Assembly: GCF_900327775.1 (NCBI RefSeq)
Contig: NZ_OUMZ01000002.1
Location: 59,986-123,985, forward strand
Length of the DNA: 64,000 nt
Reading direction: 5' to 3'
Source of the DNA: Roseovarius sp. EL26
GTDB taxonomy: Bacteria; Pseudomonadota; Alphaproteobacteria; Rhodobacterales; Rhodobacteraceae
Part shown: piece by piece, positions 45,663 through 55,085 of the stretch
Numbering within the stretch: position 1 is the stretch's first letter
Layout: each line of letters starts with the position of its first letter
Notes under the pieces: model-generated
Seen by the model: only the letters and a program-made list of their open reading frames with translations
Databases searched by the model: none
Told to the model about the DNA's origin: nothing
Position numbers and translations under genes: made by a program

Positions 45663-46940
45663 TCAGTGGAGCCAGGGATAAGGGCCAATCCCCCCATCAT
45701 CGATTAGTGCGCCTGTTTCGAACCGCTCTAACGCAAAGGGAGTGATCAGATCTGGCGTTGTGCCGCTTGACAGCATCTTTGCCATCTCATGACCTACGGC
45801 GGGGGTCGCTTTGAACCCTGCATATCCCCAACCGGCATTAACTTTCAGCCCAGCCACCGGTGTGTCACCCATGATAGCATTGCCGTCCATGGTTATGTCA
45901 GCCGTGCCCGACCAGTGGCGCATGAGTCGAAGACGGCTGAGAAAGGGAAACATCTGCACCGCACGTGCAAGCGTGTTCTCAATCGCATCAAAACTGCCGC
46001 GTCGGGCAGTCGAATGATACCCATCAGTTGCCCCACCCAATACCAATTCGCCTTTGTCGGTCTGGCTGACATAGCTTAGACCGGCGTTGTAATTTACTAC
46101 GCAATCAAGAACTGGTTTCACGGGTTCAGTAACAAAGGCCTGAACATTCACTGGGCTCAACGGAAGCGCAAAACCGGCCAATTCGGTCACCTGCCCGGAT
46201 GCCCCGGCAACAGAAATCATTGCTTGGCCGCATGTCACATCGCCCAGCTTTGTCCGCACACCCTGAAGACGGCCGTTTTCTATATTAAAACCGGTGACTG
46301 GACAGTTCTGAAAAACATGAACTCCTGCGGCGGCGGCCTGGCGAGCAAAACCCCAAGCGACAGCGTCGTGGCGGACAACACCACCGGCCTCCTGCACCAG
46401 TGCGCCACATACAGGAAATCTATCATCATCGTTCAAAGCCAGTTGAGGCACACGGGCTTGAAGTTGAGCAAGATCAAGGATATCGGCCTGTGCTCCATCT
46501 TGTGCGCCGTTAAGGTTCATTGCGTTGGCACGCAGTGTAAAATGTTCCAACTCGCCGTCTGAATGGGCTAGATCCACATAACCACGGGGTGAATACATCA
46601 GGTTGAAATTGAGATCCTGACTAAGTGAAGACCAAAGCCCAAGCGCCTTGTTTTTTAGTTGAAAGCTAGCATCCAGAAGATAATCAGATCGTACTATTGT
46701 GGTATTTCGCGCGGTATTACCTCCACCGATCCATCCCGCTTCGAACACTGCGACATTGGTAATTCCGTGTTGCCGCGCAAGATAATATGCCGTTGCCAAA
46801 CCGTGTCCACCGCCGCCGATAATGACAACATCATATGAAGCACCAAGATCGCAATCGGGAAGGATGGCTGGCCAGTGTCGTTGCCCTGTGACCGCATGCC
46901 GGGCTAAAGATAAGCCTGAATATGTCATATGTTTCGGCAT
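45663..46940 (-). CDS. soxB: SoxB, sarcosine oxidase beta subunit
   Basis: A 425-residue FAD/FMN subunit that holds the sarcosine-oxidising site. The dinucleotide-binding motif VVIIGGGGHGLATAYYLA is at residues 38-55. The covalent FMN His is likely H191 in GGVVRHDAVAWG. The C-terminal GWGYAGFKATPAVGHEMA is typical of the DAO family. First gene of soxBDAG; the operator palindrome at 46981-46994 lies 40 bases upstream of the start, shared with the divergent M29-like gene. ATG 46928 is an alternative start. Confidence 0.94.
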   Translation of the reverse strand: MPKHMTYSGLSLARHAVTGQRHWPAILPDCDLGASYDVVIIGGGGHGLATAYYLARQHGITNVAVFEAGWIGGGNTARNTTIVRSDYLLDASFQLKNKALGLWSSLSQDLNFNLMYSPRGYVDLAHSDGELEHFTLRANAMNLNGAQDGAQADILDLAQLQARVPQLALNDDDRFPVCGALVQEAGGVVRHDAVAWGFARQAAAAGVHVFQNCPVTGFNIENGRLQGVRTKLGDVTCGQAMISVAGASGQVTELAGFALPLSPVNVQAFVTEPVKPVLDCVVNYNAGLSYVSQTDKGELVLGGATDGYHSTARRGSFDAIENTLARAVQMFPFLSRLRLMRHWSGTADITMDGNAIMGDTPVAGLKVNAGWGYAGFKATPAVGHEMAKMLSSGTTPDLITPFALERFETGALIDDGGIGPYPWLH

Positions 46941-46980
46941 TTTCTGAACTGATTGCCTTTGTCGTGTATGTTTAATTTGA

Positions 46981-46994
46981 TCTGTGATCTCAGA
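46981..46994. promoter_or_regulatory. GntR-type operator, site 1 (soxB / M29-like divergent promoter)
   Basis: TCTGTGATCTCAGA, a palindrome with one mismatch, lies between the divergent soxB and 47038 genes. It matches five further sites in the 41-61 kb segment. Confidence 0.72.
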
Positions 46995-47037
46995 TTGTGC
47001 ATATCTTCGAGCGAGTCAATTGCAAACTGGATATGTC

Positions 47038-48114
47038 ATGAATGATTCTGATTTTCAGATGGGTGTGCGAAACCTCCTGATGAACTGCGCCAAAACCCAA
47101 CCTGATGAAAAAATACTGATCGTTGGGGAAGACGGTGAAAATACATTCTTTGAACCGGAATTGGCAGGTGATGTCGCACGCGCGGCTGAACGAATGGGAT
47201 TGCAAGCAACTCATATTCTGGCGAAACCCGTCGCATCGGCAAACGAGTTTCCTGAGTCCGTTCTTCGAGCGATGGAAGAAACGGACATCACCATTTTTTT
47301 CTCACGGCTTGGTGATCAAGTGCGGTTTCTGCCATCCCTCGGGGCAGGGCGAAATGTGATGACATATATATTGACGCGTCGTCATCTGGCCGCCTCCTTT
47401 GGCACAGCCAACTTCTCCATAACCGAACGTACTCTGGAAAAACTGATCGAAGTAATCACCGCCGCGACACATTACCGGATCACTTGTCAGGGTGGTACCG
47501 ACATGACAAGTGATCTTAGTCAGGCTGAAACCGAATCCGACTTCGTTCCATTTTCGCTCAAGTTGTTTCCGACAATGATTTTCCCACCCATAGGTTTTCG
47601 GAACCTAAATGGTACGTTGAAAATAAGTGATTTTACCTTGTCCAGCTCTACACGTGCGTATGATGATAGTGTGCTGAACATTTCATCGCCAATACTTGCC
47701 GACGTGCATGATGGTTTGATGACCGATTTTGATGGTGACGCTGGAGTAATACAAACCTTTCAGGAGCAATGCATACGGGCTGCAGGAATTACAGGTGGTG
47801 AGCCGTTTCGCCTAAATTCATGGCATACAGGGGTTAATCCTTTTACGTTCTTCGAAGGCAATCCGCATGATGATCTGGAACGGTGGGGAACGGTGGCATA
47901 TGGATCACCCAGATACACGCATATCCATGCGGCAGGCAAAGATCCCGGTGATCTTGCGATACAGCTTTTTGACGCTAGTATTTCCTTTGATGATGAGTGG
48001 ATCTGGAAAGACGGGCGTTTTGTTTTTCTTGATCGGCCAGACATGCGGGAAATGCTTGATGCCAATGGGCAAAAAAATCTAACATCCGATGTTCGTCTTG
48101 ATATTGGAATGTGA
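47038..48114 (+). CDS. M29 aminopeptidase/NicX-like protein
   Basis: A 358-residue protein. The N-terminal half alternates strands and helices (ILIVGEDGENTFFEPELAGDVARAAERMGLQATHIL) as in the leucyl aminopeptidase T (M29) and 2,5-dihydroxypyridine dioxygenase (NicX) superfamily. The C-terminal half has acidic and His residues (DVHDGLMTDFDGDAG, GVNPFTFFEGNPHDDLERWGTVAYGSPRYTHIHAAG) that could bind a metal. I cannot say whether it is a peptidase or a ring-cleaving oxygenase. ATG 47038 starts after the operator. Confidence 0.55.
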   Translation: MNDSDFQMGVRNLLMNCAKTQPDEKILIVGEDGENTFFEPELAGDVARAAERMGLQATHILAKPVASANEFPESVLRAMEETDITIFFSRLGDQVRFLPSLGAGRNVMTYILTRRHLAASFGTANFSITERTLEKLIEVITAATHYRITCQGGTDMTSDLSQAETESDFVPFSLKLFPTMIFPPIGFRNLNGTLKISDFTLSSSTRAYDDSVLNISSPILADVHDGLMTDFDGDAGVIQTFQEQCIRAAGITGGEPFRLNSWHTGVNPFTFFEGNPHDDLERWGTVAYGSPRYTHIHAAGKDPGDLAIQLFDASISFDDEWIWKDGRFVFLDRPDMREMLDANGQKNLTSDVRLDIGM

Positions 48115-48129
48115 GAAAGGTTGAGTAAA

Positions 48130-48729
48130 GTGCCGAACAAATCTGTGGCATGGGTGAAGTGTATTGAGGAGCAGGATGCTACTGGCGATGTTGCAAAGGC
48201 ATATGCACATGTGGCCGGCCCGGATGGGGTAGTTGAAAACCTCTATAAGGCGATGTCTTTGACGCCGGGCGTGATCAAACCCGCTGATGACCACTATCTG
48301 GCCTTACTACATAATAAATCTTCGCCATTGGAACCATGGCTGTCCGAATTGATAGCAACATATGTATCGATCTTGTGCGGTAGTGAGTATGCTGCGCTAA
48401 ACCATGGCGAAAATTTTGAACATCACTATGGAAATAGACAGGAGTCTTCGACGATCCTTCGTTCGTTGTACGATAGTGAACCTAAGGTCAAAGGGTTGCC
48501 GGCAGCCACCTGTGTCGCCATCGATTTCACGCGAAAGCTAAGCCTCTCACCACAACAAATTTCCAGCACTGACATTGATCAACTTCGTGCAGTAGGATTT
48601 TGCGACACTAGCATCAGTTATATAGCACAGATTGCTGCATCTTTCGCGTATTGGGCCCGAATTACCAATGCTTTGGGAATCGAGCTAGGCGACACAATTG
48701 GCTTAACTGGCAAGCCCACAGAGGCCTAG
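48130..48729 (+). CDS. AhpD/carboxymuconolactone decarboxylase-fold protein
   Basis: A 199-residue all-helical protein like 'peroxidase-related' CMD enzymes. The usual CxxC redox pair before the conserved His is reduced: the region reads ILCGSEYAALNHGENFEHHYG with one Cys, so thiol-disulfide chemistry may be lost. GTG 48130 is preferred over TTG 48121 since AGAAAGG is 9 bases upstream. It starts 15 bases after the M29-like gene, in the same operon. Role unknown. Confidence 0.6.
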   Translation: MPNKSVAWVKCIEEQDATGDVAKAYAHVAGPDGVVENLYKAMSLTPGVIKPADDHYLALLHNKSSPLEPWLSELIATYVSILCGSEYAALNHGENFEHHYGNRQESSTILRSLYDSEPKVKGLPAATCVAIDFTRKLSLSPQQISSTDIDQLRAVGFCDTSISYIAQIAASFAYWARITNALGIELGDTIGLTGKPTEA

Positions 48730-48808
48730 CATGGCAGTACAAGTTTGTTAATCAGGAGATTGCGCTTTAGGATGTTCCTAAAACTAGATCAGAAAGTTTG
48801 GTGCATCT

Positions 48809-49474
48809 GTGAATGTAATTCCACACGAAAATAACAGCCTTAGTGAAGCAATATATCAAGACCTGCGTATGCGATTGATTGTTGGCGATTTGGCCCCCAA
48901 TGACAGCCTCTCAATCCGCAAGCTGGCCGAGGATTTCAGCGTGTCCACCATGCCGGTTCGAGAAGCCTTGAAGCGACTGGAAACTGAAAATGCGCTTCGT
49001 GGTTCAGCAAAGCGAGCCTACCGCGTACCAGATCCATCTCTACAGGAAGCTACAAATATTTTCTTTATACGTGCAACGTTAGAGGGGGCGGGGTCAGAGT
49101 TGGCGATGGATCATCTGACCGCAGAGGATCTCATTCAATTACGACAATATTCGTTTGCCATGGACGATGCCTGGGGCAGACTGAACGCACATGATTTTCT
49201 TCTGAATAATTTTCAGTTCCATTCTTTGATTTACCGGGCAACGCAAAACTTGGATCTATCGGAAATGGCTGAGGCTCTATATGCGCGAAGTGGCCCTTGG
49301 ATGGGGCGCGCAATACGAGATTTCACTCCAGGATCAGATTGGGCAAATGAACATCATGATATCATTGATGCATTTGAGGCAGGAGACAAACGGAAGGTTC
49401 GTAAGCTGATCGAGGCCGATGTAAGTTGGGGAATTGCTTATTTTCAGGATCATGAACCATCGCCAGGTAACTGA
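48809..49474 (+). CDS. GntR/FCD regulator, candidate master of the 41-62 kb segment
   Basis: A 221-residue regulator with a winged helix (LAPNDSLSIRKLAEDFSVSTMPVREALKRLETENAL) and an FCD ligand domain. It lies inside the segment, between the M29/AhpD genes and the ABC importer. Six palindromes of the GTGATCAC type control the surrounding operons, and this regulator is the best candidate to bind them. It is related to the second GntR at 62780 (shared STxSMPVREALKRL-like motif), so the two may both bind. Confidence 0.85.
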   Translation: MNVIPHENNSLSEAIYQDLRMRLIVGDLAPNDSLSIRKLAEDFSVSTMPVREALKRLETENALRGSAKRAYRVPDPSLQEATNIFFIRATLEGAGSELAMDHLTAEDLIQLRQYSFAMDDAWGRLNAHDFLLNNFQFHSLIYRATQNLDLSEMAEALYARSGPWMGRAIRDFTPGSDWANEHHDIIDAFEAGDKRKVRKLIEADVSWGIAYFQDHEPSPGN

Positions 49475-49493
49475 GTCCTAGCCATAGATAAAA

Positions 49494-49507
49494 TCTGAGA
49501 TCACAGA
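49494..49507. promoter_or_regulatory. GntR-type operator, site 2 (ABC importer)
   Basis: TCTGAGATCACAGA lies about 20 bases after the GntR stop and 92 bases upstream of the solute-binding protein start. It is a near-perfect palindrome and, read on the other strand, is the same 14-mer as site 1. Confidence 0.72.
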
Positions 49508-49554
49508 ATTCCTTGACTTGCACATTCCAGTCGGGCAGCTTTGCATTAATCAAA

Positions 49555-49568
49555 AGTGTGATCACAGA
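49555..49568. promoter_or_regulatory. GntR-type operator, site 3 (ABC importer)
   Basis: AGTGTGATCACAGA is 61 bases downstream of site 2, 30 bases upstream of the solute-binding protein ATG, and followed by TTTGATCAC. Two operators in one promoter region would allow DNA looping or cooperative binding. Confidence 0.72.
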
Positions 49569-49598
49569 TTTGATCACAAAAAATGCAGGGAAACTAAA

Positions 49599-51098
49599 AT
49601 GAAACCTCTCTCAAAAATCTTAACAACATCCGCAATTTGCACGATTTCTACACTATCACTATTCACTGCGTCCGCCTCAGCAGAGGGTACTTTCCGATTC
49701 GCCCATCCGATAGGTATGGGTGGTTCAGAAAGTATGGATCCAATCAGCGAAAGCAGATTCTACTATGCAATCCTCGCGACGCAGAACAAATTAGTTCGTA
49801 TTGCGCCTGATGGCCGTCCAGAGGGATCGCTTGCTGTCAGTTGGGAGGCTTCAGATGATGCCACCGATTGGACTTTCAAACTGCGTGAAGGCGTAAAATT
49901 TCACGATGGAACGGAATTTGACGCAACGGATGTGATAAAACAGTTTGATCGAATTAAAGACCCAGCCAATGAATCTCCACTTGCATCCGCGCTAGCGCTT
50001 GTCGATTCAGTTGAGGCTGTAGACGATCACACCGTTACGTTTCACCTAAATAACGCTCATGCTGATTTCCCCCTGCTTCTGACCGATTACCGGGTTCGTA
50101 TGGTACCGTCCGAAGCGGGCGAAGAGCTTGCTGAAACTGGAGTTGGTACTGGCCCATTCAAGCTGGAAACTCTTGATGCTGAAGGCACGACAGTCCTTGT
50201 CGCCAACCCGGATTATTGGGAAGGCGCGCCCAAGCTGGACCAGATCGAAATCGTTGGGATTGCCGATGCTCAGGCTCGTGTGCAAGCCATGCTGGGTGGC
50301 CAGATCGACTGGCTGCTGTCAGTAAATGCACAGCAGGCCCCGCTTTTCGCAAATAACCCAGGGTTTCAGACACAGTCCTACTCGGCTGGGGATTGGAAGG
50401 GAATATCGTTTGATGTGCGCGAAGCACCGTATGACGATCCGCGCGTTCGCAAAGCACTGAGGATGGTTGTCGACCGCAAGGCTATGGCAGAACTGGTGGT
50501 CGGTCCGAATGGAGGCACAGTTAGCTGTGACAATCCGGTTTTTCCTGCAGACCAATATCGCGCTGACTTGAGTTGCGAGCAGGACATCGAAGGAGCAAAG
50601 GCCTTGTTGGCCGAGGCGGGTTACCCAGACGGAATAGATATTGAGATCAGTACATCCGATCTTGATCAGCATTGGGTGAATATTGCCGAGGTCTATCAGC
50701 AGCAAGCTGCTGAAGCAGGTATCAACGTTTCCATTAATATGACCCCTTCTGATGGATACTGGAGTGATGTATGGATGAAGGACCCGGCATTTCTGTCCTG
50801 GTGGAGTGCACGTCCGGCCGATCAAATTTTGAACGAAGCCTTCAGAGGAGGCGCGTCTTGGAATGAATCTCGCTACAGCAATGCAGATTTTGATGCCAAT
50901 CTTGATGCCGCACGCAGTGCACCCACATTTGAGGAACGCGCAAAATTATATGGCGAGGCCCAAGAATTGCTGTGGAAAGAAGGCGCAACTATGATCCCCT
51001 TCCACCTGAATATTACACGGGTGCTTGGCAATGGCGTATCTGGCTTTGATGAGATCGACGAACAACACACGCGCTGGCATCTCATCAATAAAGAATAA
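49599..51098 (+). CDS. ABC transporter solute-binding protein, family 5
   Basis: A 499-residue periplasmic binding protein of the DppA/OppA/NikA type. Signal peptide residues 1-27 end at ASASA before EGTFRFAHP. Family hallmarks: WTFKLREGVKFHDGTEFDATDVI, GTGPFKLE and DDPRVRKALRMVVDRKAM. ATG 49599 has AGGGA upstream. It leads the importer operon with two permeases and a fused ATPase. In this context it may bind a betaine, opine or short methylated compound rather than a peptide. Confidence 0.93.
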   Translation: MKPLSKILTTSAICTISTLSLFTASASAEGTFRFAHPIGMGGSESMDPISESRFYYAILATQNKLVRIAPDGRPEGSLAVSWEASDDATDWTFKLREGVKFHDGTEFDATDVIKQFDRIKDPANESPLASALALVDSVEAVDDHTVTFHLNNAHADFPLLLTDYRVRMVPSEAGEELAETGVGTGPFKLETLDAEGTTVLVANPDYWEGAPKLDQIEIVGIADAQARVQAMLGGQIDWLLSVNAQQAPLFANNPGFQTQSYSAGDWKGISFDVREAPYDDPRVRKALRMVVDRKAMAELVVGPNGGTVSCDNPVFPADQYRADLSCEQDIEGAKALLAEAGYPDGIDIEISTSDLDQHWVNIAEVYQQQAAEAGINVSINMTPSDGYWSDVWMKDPAFLSWWSARPADQILNEAFRGGASWNESRYSNADFDANLDAARSAPTFEERAKLYGEAQELLWKEGATMIPFHLNITRVLGNGVSGFDEIDEQHTRWHLINKE

Positions 51099-51169
51099 TC
51101 CAGTATCGTGAAATTTGCTGCGGCTTTCCACCAAGTGAGCTGCAGCAAGCCAAAATGTTTGGATAGCGT

Positions 51170-52123
51170 TTGCTAAACCTACTTTTAAAACGGCTTGTTC
51201 TTGCTGCTTTTACAATTGTGATTGTTGTCACGATTGTATTTCTTGCGGTCGAAGCGCTGCCGGGTGATGCCTGCACATCATTTTTAGGTCGCGCGGCCAA
51301 AGGAAACCGATTGCTTCTTTGTCAGGAAGAGTTTGGCCTGGATCGACCTGCCGTCGAACGTTTTGTCGAATGGGTTAGCGCAGCCATGCATGGTGATCTG
51401 GGTCAGTCGATGGCACGCCGAGATACGGTTGCCGAATTAGTCGGTATTCGTCTAAGAAACACTCTGCTGCTAGGGCTATCCGCCTGCGCGCTTGGCATTC
51501 CGCTCGCGATTATTCTGGGTGTCGTCACAGGTTTGTGGCGCGATCGCCCGCTGGACATCGGCCTTTCAACATTCGCAATTATTATCATGACAATCCCCGA
51601 GTTTGTTATGGGCACAGTGTTGATCCTCATCTTTTCGATCTGGTTGAAGTGGCTGCCCGGGATTGTGATTACGCGGCCGACAGCACCTTTGGGCGATTTT
51701 CTGGGCGACATCATCTTACCCGTCATCGCGCTGGCCGGAATTATGACAGCCCATATTATGCGCATGGTCCGAACCAGTGTAATTGATGTGATGGGCAGTG
51801 AATATGTAAAGATGGCGAAGCTTAAAGGTGTGCCATATTGGAAAATGATCCGTCGTCATGTCCTTCCAAATGCGTTGGTGCCTACGATCAATCTAATCGC
51901 GTTGACCATTGCCTGGATGCTGGGCGGAGTTGTTGTGATCGAAGTGGTGTTTAACTATCCGGGCATTGGCCGTCTGATCGTTGATGCCATCGGCGATCGT
52001 GATCTGCCTTTGGTACAGGGGATCGCACTGGTTCTTGCGAGCATATATGTGGGCCTGAACCTTGCGGCGGATATTGCGACACTCATGCTCAATCCAAAAC
52101 TTCGCACGTTGAAAGGGCATTGA
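51170..52123 (+). CDS. ABC importer permease 1 (DppB-like)
   Basis: A 317-residue inner-membrane protein with six TM segments. The N-terminal helix (LLKRLVLAAFTIVIVVTIVFLAVEALPGD) and the EAA loop (SEYVKMAKLKGVPYWKMIRRHVLPNALVP) are those of DppB/OppB permeases. A TTG at 51170 is the likely start. It follows the binding protein by 71 bases, and permease 2 begins one base after its stop. Confidence 0.92.
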   Translation: MLNLLLKRLVLAAFTIVIVVTIVFLAVEALPGDACTSFLGRAAKGNRLLLCQEEFGLDRPAVERFVEWVSAAMHGDLGQSMARRDTVAELVGIRLRNTLLLGLSACALGIPLAIILGVVTGLWRDRPLDIGLSTFAIIIMTIPEFVMGTVLILIFSIWLKWLPGIVITRPTAPLGDFLGDIILPVIALAGIMTAHIMRMVRTSVIDVMGSEYVKMAKLKGVPYWKMIRRHVLPNALVPTINLIALTIAWMLGGVVVIEVVFNYPGIGRLIVDAIGDRDLPLVQGIALVLASIYVGLNLAADIATLMLNPKLRTLKGH

Positions 52124-52124
52124 G

Positions 52125-53015
52125 ATGACCGTTGAGGCCACCGAAACCGACCTGCGTCCACCACTCCATATACGTCTGATTCAGGTTTTTGCCGCGATGT
52201 GGCGGCAGCCATCTGGCAAAGCTGGATTGACGCTTTTGTTTATTCATCTGTTTGTTGCGGTTTTCGCGGGATTGCTCGTGTCTCATAATTTCGCGGCACA
52301 GGATGCAGCTGCAATCTTTGCCAAGCCGAGTGCTGAACACTGGCTGGGTGCCGACAATCTTGGCCGTGACGTGCTGACACGCACAATGCTGGGCGGGCGC
52401 CCAGCATTGATTACAACTTTTTTCGGGACCATGCTGGCACTTTTACTGGGCGGTTTCCTGGGAATTTTACTCGGCTTCATTGGTGGCACGATTGATGACA
52501 TAGCGATGCGCGTTGTCGATGCGTTTCTGGCCATTCCCTGGCTTCTTCTTCTGCTTTTGATTGTTGCTATTTTTGGCACTGCCACGTTCGTAATGGTCCT
52601 GACATTAGGGTTCCTATACGCCGTGGCAATCATTCGCATCATACGAGCGGCAACACTTGATGTGGTGGCACAGGACTACATTACCGCCGCTCGTACGCGC
52701 GGCGAGCGGAAGGTCACAATCGTGATCAAAGAACTGCTGCCAAATGTATTGGACGTGGTGTTGGTTGAAGGCGCCATGCGCTGGAGTTGGATGCTACTGA
52801 CCTTTAGCGCATTGTCATTTCTTGGTTTCGGTGTAACTCCACCCACGCCTGATTGGGGCCTGATGATTGCGTCATCACGAAATTTCATGTCGGTTTCTGT
52901 ATGGCCCGTCGCGGCACCTATGATCGCGCTCAGCACCTTGATTATCGGCCTCAACCTTTCTGCTGATGCCTTGGCCAAGGCCCTTGGCGTAGATCGCGCG
53001 AGGATCGGGGGATGA
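52125..53015 (+). CDS. ABC importer permease 2 (DppC-like)
   Basis: A 296-residue permease with an N-terminal OppC-type segment, the HWLGADNLGRDVLTRTMLGGRPA motif and an EAA loop (QDYITAARTRGERKVTIVIKELLPNVL). Six TM segments are visible. It forms the heterodimeric channel with permease 1. Its stop overlaps the ATPase start by 4 bases (ATGA). Confidence 0.92.
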   Translation: MTVEATETDLRPPLHIRLIQVFAAMWRQPSGKAGLTLLFIHLFVAVFAGLLVSHNFAAQDAAAIFAKPSAEHWLGADNLGRDVLTRTMLGGRPALITTFFGTMLALLLGGFLGILLGFIGGTIDDIAMRVVDAFLAIPWLLLLLLIVAIFGTATFVMVLTLGFLYAVAIIRIIRAATLDVVAQDYITAARTRGERKVTIVIKELLPNVLDVVLVEGAMRWSWMLLTFSALSFLGFGVTPPTPDWGLMIASSRNFMSVSVWPVAAPMIALSTLIIGLNLSADALAKALGVDRARIGG

Positions 53016-55027
53016 AGGATTTACCTGAGCTACTGCAAACGCGGGATCTGCGCATCGGAATACCGCTGAACAATGGTGAGTTTAACATTGTCCGTGATAT
53101 CAATCTTGGAATTCGCGCTGGTGAAGCCATTGGATTGGTCGGTGAATCTGGCAGCGGAAAAAGCACAATCGCCCTGTCCATGATGGGATTTTTGGGTAGC
53201 GGTCTAGAAGTTCTTGAAGGATCATCAAGTTTTGAAGGTAGCTTTGTTTTTGACCTTCCGCTTGCCGAGTTGCAAAAGTTACGTGGCGGCCGCCTTGGGC
53301 TAATCCCACAAAATGCCGGGCAAGCCTTATCGCCAAACCTACGAATTTCGGCGCAGCTGATCGAAGCTTTGGAGCTTCATTCGGACGTTGCAACTACTGA
53401 TCGCCAAGCGCGCATGGTGGAACTTCTATCGCAGGTACGTCTGCCGGACCCGGAAGTCATACTTGAGCGATATCCGCACCAATTGTCGGGTGGACAGCAA
53501 CAACGCGTAGCGATCGCCATGGCGCTGGCCGGTGAACCTGATGGCTTGATACTGGATGAGCCGACAACAGGCCTGGATGTGACGACGCAGGCCCATATTC
53601 TTGAACTTTTGGCGCAGCTCCGTGTCGAGCGAAATTTGGCAATGGTTTTTGTCAGTCATGACCTGGGTGTCATCGCGCGTGTTTGCACCCGTGTAGTTGT
53701 TCTTTATGCAGGTGAAATCGCCGAAGATGGACCAGTGGCTGAGGTTCTACGTAAACCGGTGCATCCTTATACTCGGGGCTTGATTGCTTCGATTCCAAAG
53801 CTTTCTGATGCGGCCATTCCCGCGTCGCTGGAAGGGCGTCCCCCCGCTCCGGATCAGCGTAGCGGGGGCTGTCTATTTGCCCCTAGGTGCATGCATAGCA
53901 CTGACATTTGCACACAAACCAAGCCGAATTCGCGGCCTGCAGGCAGCGGCCATGTTGTCCGCTGCCACCACGCTGAGAAAATCGTTCAGGGTGCGGCGAT
54001 GCCCGAATCAACCCAGCGAGAGCAGGTTTCACTTGGTGAACCAATCGTGACCTTGGAGAACGTGCAGATTCGCTATGATCAGCCAGGATTGATCGATCGC
54101 CTGACCGGAAAACCTCGTCCGACACCGACATGTGATCGGGTTGATCTGACAATTCGTGCCGGTGAAACATTGGCCCTAGTGGGTGAGAGTGGCTCGGGGA
54201 AGTCGACGATTTTAAAGGCAATTTCCGGACTTGTGCCGCCAAGTCAGGGCAGGATTCTGGATCGGGCCGGACAGACATTGCCGCCGTACCTCGATAACCG
54301 GACAAAGGACCAAAAACGCAGATTTCAAATGGTTTTCCAAAATCCTGACCTCTCGCTTAATCCACGCCAAACTGTTGAAGAAATCATTGGCAGCCCGCTG
54401 AAACTCTATGAAGGACTTGCCGGGCAGGCTTTACGTAATCGCGTGGTTAATCTGCTGGATCAGGTGCGCCTCGGGGCATCTTATTTGCGGAAACTGCCAT
54501 CTCAGATGAGTGGTGGTGAAAAGCAACGGATTGGTATCGCCCGTGCCTTTGCCGCGCGCCCGGATCTGATCCTGTGTGACGAGGTCACATCTGCACTGGA
54601 TGTGTCAGTTCAGGCGGCTGTCCTCAGCTTGCTAGTTGACCTTCAGGCGGAAACCGGAACAGCATTACTTTTTGTCAGCCACGATCTTGCTGTGGTTCGC
54701 GCAATATCCGACAAAGTTATGGTGCTATATCAGGGGCGCATGTGTGAACTGGGATCAGCAGAATCCGTGTTTGCTGAGCCCTACCATCCTTATGCATCAA
54801 CGTTGTTGAATGCGGCTTTGGAACCTGATCCGGACAAAGCCCCCATACTTCTTGCTGATGACGTTACCGAACTGTCACCCCCTGCGAAGGGATGCCCGTT
54901 TCAGCGTCGATGTGCCCACCGGATCGGAGAGATTTGCGATTCTGAACGCCCCGGAAACGCACTCGGAGCGGATAATCCGCATGAGATTCTCTGCCATCTG
55001 AAAGAAAGTCAGCTACAGAGCATTTAG
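53012..55027 (+). CDS. Fused ABC importer ATPase (DppD-DppF-like)
   Basis: A 671-residue protein with two complete ABC ATPase modules that are separate proteins in Dpp/Opp. Module 1 has Walker A GESGSGKST (44-52), the signature LSGGQQQR and Walker B LILDEPTTGLD. Module 2 has Walker A GESGSGKST near 390, MSGGEKQR and LILCDEVTSALD. Each ends in a Cys-rich oligopeptide ABC C-terminal motif (GCLFAPRC, GCPFQRRC). The fusion guarantees a 1:1 ratio. Confidence 0.94.
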   Translation: MKDLPELLQTRDLRIGIPLNNGEFNIVRDINLGIRAGEAIGLVGESGSGKSTIALSMMGFLGSGLEVLEGSSSFEGSFVFDLPLAELQKLRGGRLGLIPQNAGQALSPNLRISAQLIEALELHSDVATTDRQARMVELLSQVRLPDPEVILERYPHQLSGGQQQRVAIAMALAGEPDGLILDEPTTGLDVTTQAHILELLAQLRVERNLAMVFVSHDLGVIARVCTRVVVLYAGEIAEDGPVAEVLRKPVHPYTRGLIASIPKLSDAAIPASLEGRPPAPDQRSGGCLFAPRCMHSTDICTQTKPNSRPAGSGHVVRCHHAEKIVQGAAMPESTQREQVSLGEPIVTLENVQIRYDQPGLIDRLTGKPRPTPTCDRVDLTIRAGETLALVGESGSGKSTILKAISGLVPPSQGRILDRAGQTLPPYLDNRTKDQKRRFQMVFQNPDLSLNPRQTVEEIIGSPLKLYEGLAGQALRNRVVNLLDQVRLGASYLRKLPSQMSGGEKQRIGIARAFAARPDLILCDEVTSALDVSVQAAVLSLLVDLQAETGTALLFVSHDLAVVRAISDKVMVLYQGRMCELGSAESVFAEPYHPYASTLLNAALEPDPDKAPILLADDVTELSPPAKGCPFQRRCAHRIGEICDSERPGNALGADNPHEILCHLKESQLQSI

Positions 55028-55047
55028 ATGCTTGCGCGTTATTTAAA

Positions 55048-55061
55048 TCTGTGATCACAGT
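55048..55061. promoter_or_regulatory. GntR-type operator, site 4 (DMGDH-like/mttB)
   Basis: TCTGTGATCACAGT lies 21 bases after the ATPase stop and 25 bases before the dimethylglycine-dehydrogenase-like start. CTGTGATCACAG is a perfect 12-base palindrome. Confidence 0.75.
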
Positions 55062-55085
55062 TGATAAAAAATAGGCGTGGATGAC

